Source: Paenibacillus sp. Soil750 (lineage in GTDB: Bacteria > Bacillota > Bacilli > Paenibacillales > NBRC-103111). From it: DNA of 64,000 bases. The notes below the pieces were generated by a model. That model made no database searches. It saw only the letters and a program-made list of their open reading frames with translations, and was not told where the DNA came from. Position numbers and translations under genes: made by a program. Location: assembly GCF_001428045.1 (NCBI RefSeq), contig NZ_LMSD01000041.1:65847-129846 (forward strand), written 5' to 3'. Positions 35,901-45,249 of the stretch are shown in pieces; the stretch's first letter is position 1; every line of letters begins with the position of its first letter.

Positions 35901-37169
35901 ATGAATAATCGCAACTGGGCTGGCAATTATACGTACAGCGCCGCCAATTATTATGTTCCCGCGAATGTAGAAGAAATACAAGCGTTGGTGGCTAGCAGTC
36001 AAGAAATCAAGGTGCTTGGCACACGCCATTCGTTCAATGGCATCGCCGATTGTACGGAAAGCTTGATTTCGCTTCAGAACCTGAATCGCGTGATCTCGCT
36101 TGATCGAACGAACCATCGGGTAACGGTTGAAGCAGGCATTCGCTATGGTGAGTTAGGTGAGTATCTCCACGCGAATGGGTATGCGCTGCACAATCTCGCT
36201 TCTTTACCTCATATTACAGTTGCAGGCGCATGCGCCACCGCTACACATGGTTCTGGTGATCGCCATGGCAATTTGGCGACAGCTGTTCATGCCATGGAAG
36301 TGGTCATAGCGGATGGGAGTATCGTGCTGTTCTCCCGTGAGCATGAGAATGGTCATCTTGCCGGTGCAGCTGTTGGACTAGGTGGATTAGGTGTCGTCAC
36401 GAAAATCACCTTGGATGTAGTCCCATCCTTTCAGATGCAACAACATGTGTATGACAACTTGCCTTTGACGCAGCTTGAAGAACATTTCGACGACATATTC
36501 TCCAGTGGTTATAGTGTCAGCCTTTTCACAAATTGGCAGGAATCTTCGTTTAATCAACTGTGGAAGAAGCAGGTAACGGTGGATCAATCCTCCGCTCCAA
36601 AGCAGGTGGAAGCTGAGTTTTACGGGGCCAAGCTCGCTGACGAACATCGTCATCCCGTGCCAGGACACACTTCCGAGAATTGCAGTGAACAAATGGGAAT
36701 ACCAGGACCTTGGCATGAACGGATGCCGCACTTCCGGATGGATTTCACGCCTAGTGCAGGGGAAGAATTGCAGAGCGAATACTATGTGCCCCGTCAACAT
36801 GCGTATGCGGCGCTATGTGCTCTAGATGGTATGAAAGAACTCATCTCGCCACTTCTTTATGTTTCTGAGGTACGTACAATTGCGGAAGATGATCTGTGGA
36901 TGAGTCCCTGCTATAAGCAGGAGATGGTGGCTTTTCATTTTACATGGAAACCGAATTGGGAAGCTGTTAAGCAAGTATTGCCTATCATTGAACAGCATCT
37001 TGAGCCTTTCGAGGTTCGACCGCATTGGGGTAAGCTGTTTACGATGTCGCCGGACCGAGTACAGTCGCGGTATGAGAAGCTGCCTGAGTTTCAGCAACTG
37101 CTTCGCCAATGTGATCCGCAGGGGAAATTCCGCAATGACTTCTTAAAAACGTACATCTTGGGAGACTAA
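35901..37169 (+). CDS. FAD-linked alditol oxidase-like enzyme
   Basis: Flavoenzyme of 422 residues of the VAO/PCMH fold. The FAD domain shows GTRHSFNG, where His43 is expected to carry covalent FAD as in Streptomyces alditol oxidase AldO (about 418 residues), then TVEAGIRYGEL and ATATHGSGDRHGN. The C-terminal part has RPHWGKLF, typical of aldonolactone oxidase relatives. Predicted reaction: sugar alcohol (xylitol, sorbitol) plus oxygen to aldose plus peroxide. GGGAG precedes the ATG; TATAAT at 35859-35864 is a likely -10. It is coupled by TAATG to the next gene. Confidence 0.85.
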   Translation: MNNRNWAGNYTYSAANYYVPANVEEIQALVASSQEIKVLGTRHSFNGIADCTESLISLQNLNRVISLDRTNHRVTVEAGIRYGELGEYLHANGYALHNLASLPHITVAGACATATHGSGDRHGNLATAVHAMEVVIADGSIVLFSREHENGHLAGAAVGLGGLGVVTKITLDVVPSFQMQQHVYDNLPLTQLEEHFDDIFSSGYSVSLFTNWQESSFNQLWKKQVTVDQSSAPKQVEAEFYGAKLADEHRHPVPGHTSENCSEQMGIPGPWHERMPHFRMDFTPSAGEELQSEYYVPRQHAYAALCALDGMKELISPLLYVSEVRTIAEDDLWMSPCYKQEMVAFHFTWKPNWEAVKQVLPIIEQHLEPFEVRPHWGKLFTMSPDRVQSRYEKLPEFQQLLRQCDPQGKFRNDFLKTYILGD

Positions 37170-37171
37170 TG

Positions 37172-37828
37172 ATGCAAAGAATCGGATGCTTCCATGCCCA
37201 TTATTCGAATATTGAACATATTGACAATGCCCTGCGCAGTTTGAATGTGGAGCTCATTCATTATGTAGATCCTGGTTTGGATCGGATCAAGCAGGATGCG
37301 GATTTCACGACCGAAATGGCTCAAAAGAAAGTGCTCGACACACTGAATTGGATAGCCAAAAGTCACGTGGACGCGATATTAATGACATGCACTTTTTTTA
37401 CAGCCATATACGATGGAAATGTTCATCCTTTTCCAATTCCGATCATCAAAATTGATGATCCACTGTTCGAAGAGATCTGTCAGCTGGATCAGCCTGCGAT
37501 CATTGCATTCACGAATCCGAGCACCGTACAAGGAACGATGAATCAGTTATTCCTTTATGCCGCTAAGAAAGGAATAGCACTCGAAGCAGCGCCTGTCCTT
37601 CTGGCGAATACTTTTGATCTGATTATGCAAGGTAAGAAGAGTGAATACATCGAAGCTGTCACACAAGGATTGATCGATGTGATCGAGGAAAACCCAACGA
37701 AGCGTGTGGTTGCGGCCCAGCTTTCGATGGTTCCAGCTGCTCAGGCTGCTGAGAAGCAAACGAGGCGCGTTGTTGGCAATCAACTCGTTTCATTGGCCTC
37801 TTATCTCAAAGAGGTTTTAGCCATTTAA
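37172..37828 (+). CDS. Aspartate/glutamate racemase superfamily-like protein
   Basis: Protein of 218 residues with the two-lobed fold of Asp/Glu/hydantoin racemases. The first catalytic cysteine region reads LMTCTFF (Cys73). The second lobe has AAQLSMVPAA where racemases have the second cysteine, so a true two-base racemase reaction is unlikely; an isomerase, lyase or binding role is possible. ATGs at 37169 (overlapping the upstream stop) and 37172 are both in frame; GGGAG spacing favours the second. It is translationally coupled to the alditol oxidase-like gene. Confidence 0.65.
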   Translation: MQRIGCFHAHYSNIEHIDNALRSLNVELIHYVDPGLDRIKQDADFTTEMAQKKVLDTLNWIAKSHVDAILMTCTFFTAIYDGNVHPFPIPIIKIDDPLFEEICQLDQPAIIAFTNPSTVQGTMNQLFLYAAKKGIALEAAPVLLANTFDLIMQGKKSEYIEAVTQGLIDVIEENPTKRVVAAQLSMVPAAQAAEKQTRRVVGNQLVSLASYLKEVLAI

Positions 37829-37845
37829 GATGGCCCGAGTCAAAC

Positions 37846-37882
37846 AAAAAGCCCCGATCCTAATAGGATTCGAGGCTTTTTT
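37846..37882. terminator. Bidirectional terminator between convergent genes
   Basis: AAAAAGCCCCGATCCTA pairs with TAGGATTCGAGGCTTTTT; both flanks are A/T runs suited to either strand. Confidence 0.85.
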
Positions 37883-37889
37883 GGCTTAT

Positions 37890-40241
37890 TTACGGGATAA
37901 CTACCGTATTCTTTTCTTTCAGCGTGCTAATCTCGTTCGCTTTAATGAATCCGTTCGAAACGGTATACAGGGTGTCACCGATATAGAGAACGCGCTGGAC
38001 CTGTTTGTCACCAACATAGAAATGCTGCCCGGCTTTACTCAGATCTTCTTGCGAGAGATGGGTGATGCCGCCGCGGAACTGGAACCCTTTTTCAAGATCA
38101 AGATTGTAAACGTACGCCCCTTGGAAAGCAAAACTTCCGTATGCGCTAGCCGAATTCTTCGAATTGTTGGCCGCCGGGTCGAGTTTCATCACCGTGACAG
38201 GGAAGGAAAGGAGATTTTTCTCCTTGGAAAAGAGTAATGCACGATGATTGTACAGCAACTCAGAATCCGTTCCACGATCTCCGATCAGCTCCGTAAATTT
38301 CTGCTTCGGATTATTCACATCGGATACATCGAACAGGGCTACTTTCATGCCTTGATAATAGGCGATGGATTGTGAGCCTGCCGTGTTTTTGTTCTCGACT
38401 TCAACGGTATCCTTACCGAAGCCAATAATATGGTTTTCATCATAAGGATGCAGATAATTGCTGTAGCCTGGGATCTTTAATGCCCCTAACAATTTCGGCT
38501 GATCAGCTTGCTTTAAGTCTAAGACGTATAGCGGGTCCGTGTTTTTAAAAGTAACCATATAAGCGCGGTCGCCCATGAAACGGGTAGAATAAATGCGCTC
38601 GCCTGGCGCGATGTTTAAGATCTTGCCTTCCTCTTTCAGGTTGGCGTCAAGGATGTAGACGTGGTTTTTCGATGTGCCCTCATCTGTCCGCCAGACTTCA
38701 CCTGTTGTCGTAGCAAGACGGAGGTGACCGTTATGCTCATCCATCGAGAATTGATTGAGCAGATGACCAGGCACTTTGCCGGTGTTTTTATATACAGCTT
38801 TTCCTGTATTCAGCCCGAATTGATAGAGAATTGTGTCTTGTTGTTGATCTTCATAGGTCGCGGCCGCGACGTATAAGTTCTCTTCAGAGGCGTAGACATT
38901 CTGACCCGAGCCGAGGTACGAGGTGACATTCATCGTCTGTGTCAGATCGCCTAGGTTAAGACCGCCGACGAGCACATAGCCCGGCTCAAGCGCTTTGGGC
39001 AAATAGTAGATTTGATCTAACGGAATCGAGGTGAATGAATCACCTGCGGAGGAATCTCGGTAAGCTGGAGCTAGTTCTTTTTTGGCGTCATCCGTATTCG
39101 CCATTTCCCGGTAGTAATTGTAATTGACATATTTATTAGCGATAAAATAAAGCGAAGTCCCGATTTTACGGGAAGACATATAGTTGCCTTCAAGCTCAAC
39201 TTCTTTCACTAACTTCAGGTTACTCCGATCCGCGAGATCGTAAACCATCACCTTCGTTGTAGCCTGCGATCTGATAGGTGAAATCATTCTTTTGTCTACA
39301 ATGCCGATACTGCTGCTGCTGCTGCTGCTGGCGGCCTCATTATATGGCACAGGTTTGAGGTTTTGATAGGATTGCCCTAACACGATTAGATGAGTATCGT
39401 CCACATAGATTTCACTTGGTTGGAACTGCGTGTTCGCGGTGTTGGCCGCTTTGGGGAAATCAAGAATACTCAGCACTTTCATCCCATCTGCGGGATACGC
39501 TTGGGTGACGACGATCCGCTGCTTATTCACGGTATAGATGTACGTTCCATCTGACTTGACGACATCCGATTCATCCACACCTTGCACTTGCACATTCGTT
39601 CCAGAGTACTCGGGAGACACGGATTTGGCCGAGTCTTGGGCCGCGAGATTAGCACTGCTGGAAGCCTTTGGCGCTGAGAAAGTTGTGGAAGAGTCAGAGA
39701 TGGCTGATTTTGACATAAGCGCTACTGTGTGTTGCTGGTTGCTTTCATTCTGCGTTAACAGCGTAACTAAGTGATCATAAGTACCAACAACCGGCAAGCT
39801 GTCTGTTTGCTTGGTGATATTAACGGAACTGGTCGCTGAATCCCAACGAACAACATGATTGACGCTTTCCATAAAGAAACGCAGCGGAACGTAAAGGGAG
39901 TCATCAACGATTTGTGTAACGCCGTTCATGGTGGTTGCTTGCCCATTGACATTGGCATAGTCGGAATTTAGGGGCAGCTTTAGCTCGTACCCATCGCGTG
40001 TAACAACGGCAGCTCGTTCAGCCTCATTCCACGTTACTTCCATGTCTAAAGCGGTTGCAAGATCGCGAACAGGCGCCATGAGAATGCCATCCATCATGCG
40101 GGTCTGCTTCGAGAAAGCGATCGGTTGACTTTCAAGCTTGACGATCGTTTCCTGACCAGCATTCGTAGAGACAGGTGTAAAAGCAGATGTTAAGAGGATT
40201 GCGGTCGTTAGGAGGCCTGCGGCCAAAACCTTTTTTTTCAT
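37890..40241 (-). CDS. Secreted beta-propeller protein with copper-amine-oxidase-like N-terminal domain
   Basis: Exported protein of 783 residues. A signal peptide (about 1-28, STNA) is followed by a copper-amine-oxidase N1-like domain at about 40-150 (MAPVRDLATALDMEVTWN, YVPLRFFMESVNHVVRWD), common on cell-surface proteins of Paenibacillus and thought to bind the wall. Residues 195-780 form the beta-propeller family domain (EYSGTNVQVQGVDESDVVKSDG is its hallmark entry). A (CTG)7 tract encodes a serine run near residue 310. Function is unknown. Confidence 0.85.
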   Translation of the reverse strand: MKKKVLAAGLLTTAILLTSAFTPVSTNAGQETIVKLESQPIAFSKQTRMMDGILMAPVRDLATALDMEVTWNEAERAAVVTRDGYELKLPLNSDYANVNGQATTMNGVTQIVDDSLYVPLRFFMESVNHVVRWDSATSSVNITKQTDSLPVVGTYDHLVTLLTQNESNQQHTVALMSKSAISDSSTTFSAPKASSSANLAAQDSAKSVSPEYSGTNVQVQGVDESDVVKSDGTYIYTVNKQRIVVTQAYPADGMKVLSILDFPKAANTANTQFQPSEIYVDDTHLIVLGQSYQNLKPVPYNEAASSSSSSSIGIVDKRMISPIRSQATTKVMVYDLADRSNLKLVKEVELEGNYMSSRKIGTSLYFIANKYVNYNYYREMANTDDAKKELAPAYRDSSAGDSFTSIPLDQIYYLPKALEPGYVLVGGLNLGDLTQTMNVTSYLGSGQNVYASEENLYVAAATYEDQQQDTILYQFGLNTGKAVYKNTGKVPGHLLNQFSMDEHNGHLRLATTTGEVWRTDEGTSKNHVYILDANLKEEGKILNIAPGERIYSTRFMGDRAYMVTFKNTDPLYVLDLKQADQPKLLGALKIPGYSNYLHPYDENHIIGFGKDTVEVENKNTAGSQSIAYYQGMKVALFDVSDVNNPKQKFTELIGDRGTDSELLYNHRALLFSKEKNLLSFPVTVMKLDPAANNSKNSASAYGSFAFQGAYVYNLDLEKGFQFRGGITHLSQEDLSKAGQHFYVGDKQVQRVLYIGDTLYTVSNGFIKANEISTLKEKNTVVIP

Positions 40242-40413
40242 CTAGCTCATCCTTTACTTCGTTATTGTAGGTTTCCATTATTTTTATCTGTATCCACTAA
40301 ACGGATGGCATTAAAGATTTGTTGCATGCTATTGGAAATATTTCTCTGGAAACTGGCTAGGGTAGTTAGCGATGAAATAGCAAGATAGCCCTCATTTGTT
40401 ATATGATTGGTAT

Positions 40414-41277
40414 ATGGAAAATAAAGAGAAAATGAGTCGTCGTTCCTTTTTGAAAAAGGGTTTGTTACTGGGTGGAAGTCTATTATCAGTCCCACCGTTA
40501 AGTTACGGGTATGCCACGTGGGTTGAGCCCCGTTGGTTGCAAGTGGAGCGTATTCCATTGGCTTTTCCTACACTGCCGGAGGCATTCAAGGGATTGCGGG
40601 TTGTGCAATTCAGTGATCTACACTTTGGATTTCATTTGGATATCAAGAAATTAACCAAGGTCGTCGAGGTCATTCAAGCTGAGAAACCAGACATCGTGTG
40701 CTTCACTGGTGATCTCGTCGATTATGAGATTGGTGGGCAAGGTCAAGAAATACGGGATGTTTTGAAGACAATTACGGCTACATATGGCTGCTATGCCGTG
40801 CTAGGTAATCACGATTATTATGGCGATGTTGAAGAAGTGGCAGATGTGCTAGAGGGTGGTGGGTTTCGCTGCCTGCGTAATCAGGGACTACGGATTCAGA
40901 AAGGCAGCCAATCCATATGGATCGCTGGCGTAGAGGACATGTGGGAGGGTGTTCCTAATCTTAAAGCGGCGCTGCAGTCAGCGAAAAAAGAAGAATGGGT
41001 ACTCCTATTATCCCATGCACCAGATTATGCGGATGTTGTTTCGGCCGCTGGAGGCGTCCATTTGCAGCTATCGGGGCATTCCCATGGTGGTCAAGTAAGA
41101 CTCCCGATCATAGGGGCTTTGGCTTCTGTGCCTTATGGCGTCAAATATCCTTCAGGGCTCTATCATATAGGAGGTAATCAATACCTTACGCTTTACACGA
41201 ATCGAGGGATTGGGGTGTCGGTTCGTCCGATTCGGTTCATGTGTCGGCCTGAGATTACGGTGTTGACGTTGGTTTAG
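40414..41277 (+). CDS. Tat-exported metallophosphoesterase, YkuE-like
   Basis: Two-metal phosphoesterase of 287 residues. The N terminus has a twin-arginine signal SRRSFLKKG followed by a hydrophobic stretch, so it is exported folded with its metals. Motifs in order: SDLHFG, GDLVD, GNHD, LSHAPD, GHSHGGQ. Similar to B. subtilis YkuE, a Tat substrate bound to the wall. The start is ATG 40414 or 40432; neither has a good ribosome site, and an in-frame TTG at 40396 is unlikely. Confidence 0.88.
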   Translation: MENKEKMSRRSFLKKGLLLGGSLLSVPPLSYGYATWVEPRWLQVERIPLAFPTLPEAFKGLRVVQFSDLHFGFHLDIKKLTKVVEVIQAEKPDIVCFTGDLVDYEIGGQGQEIRDVLKTITATYGCYAVLGNHDYYGDVEEVADVLEGGGFRCLRNQGLRIQKGSQSIWIAGVEDMWEGVPNLKAALQSAKKEEWVLLLSHAPDYADVVSAAGGVHLQLSGHSHGGQVRLPIIGALASVPYGVKYPSGLYHIGGNQYLTLYTNRGIGVSVRPIRFMCRPEITVLTLV

Positions 41278-41280
41278 AGA

Positions 41281-41322
41281 AAAATGAGGCCTAATGCGCA
41301 AAGCTGCATCAGGCCTCATTTT
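41281..41322. terminator. Bidirectional terminator
   Basis: AAAATGAGGCCTAATGC and GCATCAGGCCTCATTTT form a near-perfect 17-bp stem usable in both directions. Confidence 0.88.
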
Positions 41323-41347
41323 GTTTCTTACTATATAGAGGAGTCGC

Positions 41348-42259
41348 TCAAACCCGAGGAAACCATATATCCCAATACGGCGTATATTCTGGCCATAAAT
41401 GGGTAGTTTCTTTTGCAAATCCACGATAATGACGCATATATCCTGCTAAGTAAGCAAAGGACGTGGCATGAGGTCCAGCGAAAGATGGGGCACCTACGCA
41501 TACCAACCAATCAACCAACGCTTGTTCTTCTAAACATAATGCATCTAACTCTTTCTTAATTTCAGGATCATTTTTTAAGATGTCGTGTTTATTTTTTGTT
41601 ATTAAATTTGGGAATTTATGATTGATACTTTGTGCTACAGCATTATATTTCTCTTCTCTTATCCCTGAAGCGAAATAAATAGCAGACAAATCTGGCGTAT
41701 TTGAAATCATATTAATCGTTTCTTGAAGCTGATTACTCGTACTTTTTTCATATCCTGGAAAGAAGTTCATCAACTCCTCTTCAATACGCAGCTGAATAAC
41801 TTTCCAACTTGGATACAAGGACATTAAACCAATGATACAATTAGCTATCTTAAGTATGTTCTTTGCAAATGGGAAGGAGTTAGCAATAAATATTCCCATT
41901 TCTCTGCTTTCATCAGGTAAGAGCTGTCGGTGAGAATATCGTCTACAAGAAATGATATTATTCTGAATATGATTATTAACTTCTTGTGGTCGTCTAACTA
42001 GGATGTTTTTATGCAAGAGTAAATGGGTAAGTTCATCGACATCAACAAAGGAATCATATGCTATTTTAGAAAAATTCACATCAAAATCAGTAGTATCACT
42101 CGAGGTTCTGGTTTGAAGATCATTAATAATAATACTTATTGAATCATGTTGATGTGAATAATAAAGTGCTTCTCCTATCGTTCTGAATATTCCCATAAGT
42201 TGATTACAAAGGCCTTCATTCGGCTCAACCTCATATTGAATATATAAAATAATAATCAC
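41348..42259 (-). CDS. Putative glycosyltransferase, O-fucosyltransferase-like
   Basis: Protein of 303 residues, not firmly recognised. The N-terminal GLCNQLMGIFRTIGEALYY resembles the G-x-x-N-Q start of fucosyltransferase-like GT-B enzymes, and the late segment APSFAGPHATSFAYLAGYMR resembles their conserved donor-binding motif. No signal or membrane segment is seen. The gene is clearly richer in A+T than its neighbours and uses more ATT/AAT/TTA codons, suggesting transfer. GTG start with a weak AGGG site. It stands alone, convergent to the phosphoesterase gene, with no polysaccharide cluster around it. Confidence 0.5.
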   Translation of the reverse strand: MIIILYIQYEVEPNEGLCNQLMGIFRTIGEALYYSHQHDSISIIINDLQTRTSSDTTDFDVNFSKIAYDSFVDVDELTHLLLHKNILVRRPQEVNNHIQNNIISCRRYSHRQLLPDESREMGIFIANSFPFAKNILKIANCIIGLMSLYPSWKVIQLRIEEELMNFFPGYEKSTSNQLQETINMISNTPDLSAIYFASGIREEKYNAVAQSINHKFPNLITKNKHDILKNDPEIKKELDALCLEEQALVDWLVCVGAPSFAGPHATSFAYLAGYMRHYRGFAKETTHLWPEYTPYWDIWFPRV

Positions 42260-42438
42260 ACCCTATTCTAAAAAGTTCATAGTTAATTTTAGAGAATAAG
42301 ACCATGTAACTAAAATATGTGTGATCTATAGATAGCGTAACGGCAAACAGACAATGATTTAACTCGTGAACATGTAGCTCTTTTTCAGTGAAGATGGCAT
42401 AAATAACACTTTTCCTTCAGGCTAGAAAGGAGAACCCA

Positions 42439-43287
42439 ATGCGTTCTTTTAGTATACTCGCATATCTCTTATTCCCACCGACGAAATTAAACAGACAGAA
42501 GCTAGAGCGCCAGCTAGCAGGCAAAACGGTCCTAATAACCGGTGCCAGTTCCGGAATCGGAGAACAACTGGCTTATCTACTTTCCGATATGCGGGTTCAT
42601 CTGATTTTGGTAGCTAGACGAGAGGCGAAGCTCCAGGCAATGCAGAGTGAAATCGAAGTGAAAGCAGCAGCCCGCGTAAGTGTGTTCCCTGCGGATCTTC
42701 GAGATCCGAAAGAGATGGAGGGATTGCTAACCTTTCTCCATCAACTGCCAGATGGGCTCGATATCGTCATAAGTAATGCGGGTCATTCGATCAAGCGTTC
42801 TATTCGGGAGTCGTTGGACCGTTATCACGACTTCACGCGTACGATGGCGATTAATTATTTCGCGCCGGTTCAACTATTGCTCTCTATCATACCGCTGCTT
42901 GAACAAAAACAAGGACATATCATTAACATTTCGACGGTCAATGTGATGCTTATTCCCTTGCCTCATTGGGCGGCGTATCAGGCATCGAAGTCAGCTTTTG
43001 ACACGTGGTTTCGGTCTGCTGCACCTGAACTGAACATGATGGGGATCGCCACGACCTCGATCTATCTCCCGCTTGTAAGAACGCCTATGATTCTGCCAAC
43101 CGCAGCTTATCGCAAATTACCGGCTATGTCCCCAGATCAGGTCGCCAAGATAATCGGTAAGGCTATCTATACCAGAAGGCAAACGTTCAAACCGTGGTGG
43201 TTGATTTTCGGAGGGCAAGCTTCCCTATTTTTTAGAACAATGCCTAGATTATCAAGGAAAAAGGGTAGTGGCCATGAGGATGTTTAA
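42439..43287 (+). CDS. Short-chain dehydrogenase/reductase, membrane-associated
   Basis: NAD(P)-dependent oxidoreductase of 282 residues. A hydrophobic N-terminal segment (about 5-13) precedes the Rossmann fold: TGASSGIG near 34-41, SNAGHS, and the catalytic Tyr/Lys in AYQASKSAF. AGAAAGGAG lies before the ATG. It overlaps the following AMP-ligase gene by 14 bp, so both act in one pathway, probably fatty or polyketide-like acyl chemistry at the membrane. Confidence 0.85.
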   Translation: MRSFSILAYLLFPPTKLNRQKLERQLAGKTVLITGASSGIGEQLAYLLSDMRVHLILVARREAKLQAMQSEIEVKAAARVSVFPADLRDPKEMEGLLTFLHQLPDGLDIVISNAGHSIKRSIRESLDRYHDFTRTMAINYFAPVQLLLSIIPLLEQKQGHIINISTVNVMLIPLPHWAAYQASKSAFDTWFRSAAPELNMMGIATTSIYLPLVRTPMILPTAAYRKLPAMSPDQVAKIIGKAIYTRRQTFKPWWLIFGGQASLFFRTMPRLSRKKGSGHEDV

Positions 43288-44809
43288 ACTAATCTATGTG
43301 TTATATCAAATTAGGCTGCTCTCGCTGGTTGCTTTATTCCGGTTAGCCTCCGTCATCTACGCATCGGGCACCAATCTGATGACTCTGTTGCAATTTGCAG
43401 CAAGAACCTATGGTGACAAAATCGCGTTAGCGGATGAGCAGGAAACCTTGACGTATAGTCAATTGTTTGCACAATCCAAACAACTTTCGGCCCATTTAGA
43501 GAAAGAATACCAACTTACTGGCGGTAAGAGAGTGGGTTTCTTGTGCAAAAACCACGCATCTCTGGTGAAAGCCATCTATGCGGTTTCTTTTACAGGGGCG
43601 GACATCTATCTAATGAATGCGGAAATGAGTAAGGATCAATTGCAGGGGATTCTGGCGAGGAAAGATTTTCACCTTGTGGTCTATGACGACGAACTAAGTG
43701 CTTTACTTGAGCAAACAACGTACATGAATGCCAAATTGCCCAGCTATCATCCTACCTCATCTGCGATCAATCACTTACCTGTTACATCTGTTTTTGAAAA
43801 AAGAAAACAAGGCCGAGCGTCTTCCGGGAAATTAGTGCTGCTGACAGGCGGAACAACAGGCAAAGCCAAAGAAGCGGCGCATCAACCATCGCTATTCAAT
43901 TATTTGAATCCTTTCTCGGCATTCCTGACCCGATTGCAAATCCTGAACAAGCATACAGCCTATATTGCGACGCCTATTTATCATGGTTATGGTGTAGCCG
44001 TGTTGCTCCTTTTCTGCGCTTTGGGCAAAAAAGTTGTGATCCATCGTGGATTCGATGCAGTGAGAGCCTGTCGATTGATTCGGGAGCATCAGGTTGATAT
44101 CGTAACGGTAGTTCCTTTAATGGTTCATAAAATGTTGAAAACGAACGCAGACGATCTGAAATCCCTGTCTTGTATAGCTTCAGGCGGAGCTGAGCTCAAT
44201 CCGAAACTGGTCCAAGAGACGCTAAGTCAATTGGGAGAAGTTCTGTACAATCTGTACGGCACGTCGGAGGCGGGTTTGAATATCATTGCAGTTCCGCAGG
44301 ATTTGACCTACTCCGCACACACGATTGGCAGAAAGATTAGCGGTGTTCATGTAAAAGTCATGGATGATCAGAAAGTAGAAGCTCCTATTGGCAGTGTAGG
44401 TCAAATTTGTATTCGAAACAATTGGTCGATGCGAAACAAAGCAAGTGCATGGATCGAGACCGGCGATTTGGGTTATCGGGATGAGAAGGGGTATTACTTT
44501 TTGCGTGGGAGAGTAGACAGTATGATTGTTTCTGCGGGGGAGAATGTGTTTCCGTTCGAAGTGGAACAAATCTTGCTCACTCACCCCTTCATCGAGGATG
44601 CAGCCGTCATGGGGATAGGGGATGAGCTTTTTGGACAGCGATTGAAAGCGTGGATCCAGTTAGTACCTGGTACGGAAATGACGAAAGACGAACTCCTTGA
44701 TTGGTTGCGCGTTAGATTGGCACGATTTCAGTTGCCCAAAGAGATCATCTTCGTCGAGCATTTGCCCTATACACCTTTAGGGAAGTTGGATAAAAAGGCG
44801 TTGAAATAA
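43274..44809 (+). CDS. AMP-binding acyl-CoA synthetase-like ligase
   Basis: Adenylate-forming enzyme of 511 residues. A hydrophobic N terminus (about 5-25) suggests membrane attachment. Motifs: the P-loop LLTGGTTGKAKEA (variant of the usual TSGTTGxPK), YNLYGTSEAG, ETGDLGYRDEKG, FLRGRVDSMIVSAGENVFP, and the C-terminal catalytic Lys in LGKLDKKAL. AAAGGG 8 bp upstream supports ATG 43274; GTG 43268 is also in frame. Substrate is probably a medium or long acyl chain. A terminator follows. Confidence 0.85.
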   Translation: MRMFKLIYVLYQIRLLSLVALFRLASVIYASGTNLMTLLQFAARTYGDKIALADEQETLTYSQLFAQSKQLSAHLEKEYQLTGGKRVGFLCKNHASLVKAIYAVSFTGADIYLMNAEMSKDQLQGILARKDFHLVVYDDELSALLEQTTYMNAKLPSYHPTSSAINHLPVTSVFEKRKQGRASSGKLVLLTGGTTGKAKEAAHQPSLFNYLNPFSAFLTRLQILNKHTAYIATPIYHGYGVAVLLLFCALGKKVVIHRGFDAVRACRLIREHQVDIVTVVPLMVHKMLKTNADDLKSLSCIASGGAELNPKLVQETLSQLGEVLYNLYGTSEAGLNIIAVPQDLTYSAHTIGRKISGVHVKVMDDQKVEAPIGSVGQICIRNNWSMRNKASAWIETGDLGYRDEKGYYFLRGRVDSMIVSAGENVFPFEVEQILLTHPFIEDAAVMGIGDELFGQRLKAWIQLVPGTEMTKDELLDWLRVRLARFQLPKEIIFVEHLPYTPLGKLDKKALK

Positions 44810-44810
44810 G

Positions 44811-44851
44811 AAATGACCACCACAGGATATCATTGTGATGGTCATTTTTTT
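44811..44851 (+). terminator. Terminator after the SDR-ligase pair
   Basis: ATGACCACCACA pairs with TTGTGATGGTCAT, then a run of T to 44851 that also covers the stop of the convergent small gene. Confidence 0.8.
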
Positions 44852-45104
44852 AGAGGAATGGTCTGAACGGAGAACATGGTCTAGATTCCACAAGGAAAAT
44901 GGCTAAGAGATCAAACAGAACTAATGGGAGGAGAAATGGCAGGAACGAGATGTGCGCTTTCTTTCCATTTCGTGTTTGTTTCAAATAGACCTTGTGGCCG
45001 TCGACTTTCACAATCGTGCCACGGTAAGTGCCATGTGTTGTTTTTATCGTAACTTCTCGGTTAAGGTACTTTTTACAAATTGCATAAGAATCTGATCGCG
45101 TCAA
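44850..45104 (-). CDS. Small membrane protein with LSm-like N-terminal part
   Basis: Eighty-four residues, function not recognised. Residues 10-45 (YLNREVTIKTTHGTYRGTIVKVDGHKVYLK) look like a small SH3/LSm-type beta barrel, followed by one transmembrane helix (about 54-70). TTG start with GAAAGGGGG 6 bp upstream. The Pro/Phe-rich end SRPCSPFRPFL extends beyond the membrane. Confidence 0.6.
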   Translation of the reverse strand: MTRSDSYAICKKYLNREVTIKTTHGTYRGTIVKVDGHKVYLKQTRNGKKAHISFLPFLLPLVLFDLLAIFLVESRPCSPFRPFL

Positions 45105-45249
45105 GGGAATACCCCCTTTCTAGCTTTAATAATCTAGTATATGCCCGTCCCATAGAACAAGTGTGTGTGTTTAGAAATTCAGCATACTTTAATAAGGTTC
45201 ATTATCAATATGTGGTATTATTTGTTATACAAATACTCCGAAGGGAAAG

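Noticed and set aside
37830..38237. 135-residue plus-strand open frame
   Set aside because: It starts inside the terminator region and runs antisense to the beta-propeller gene without a ribosome site.
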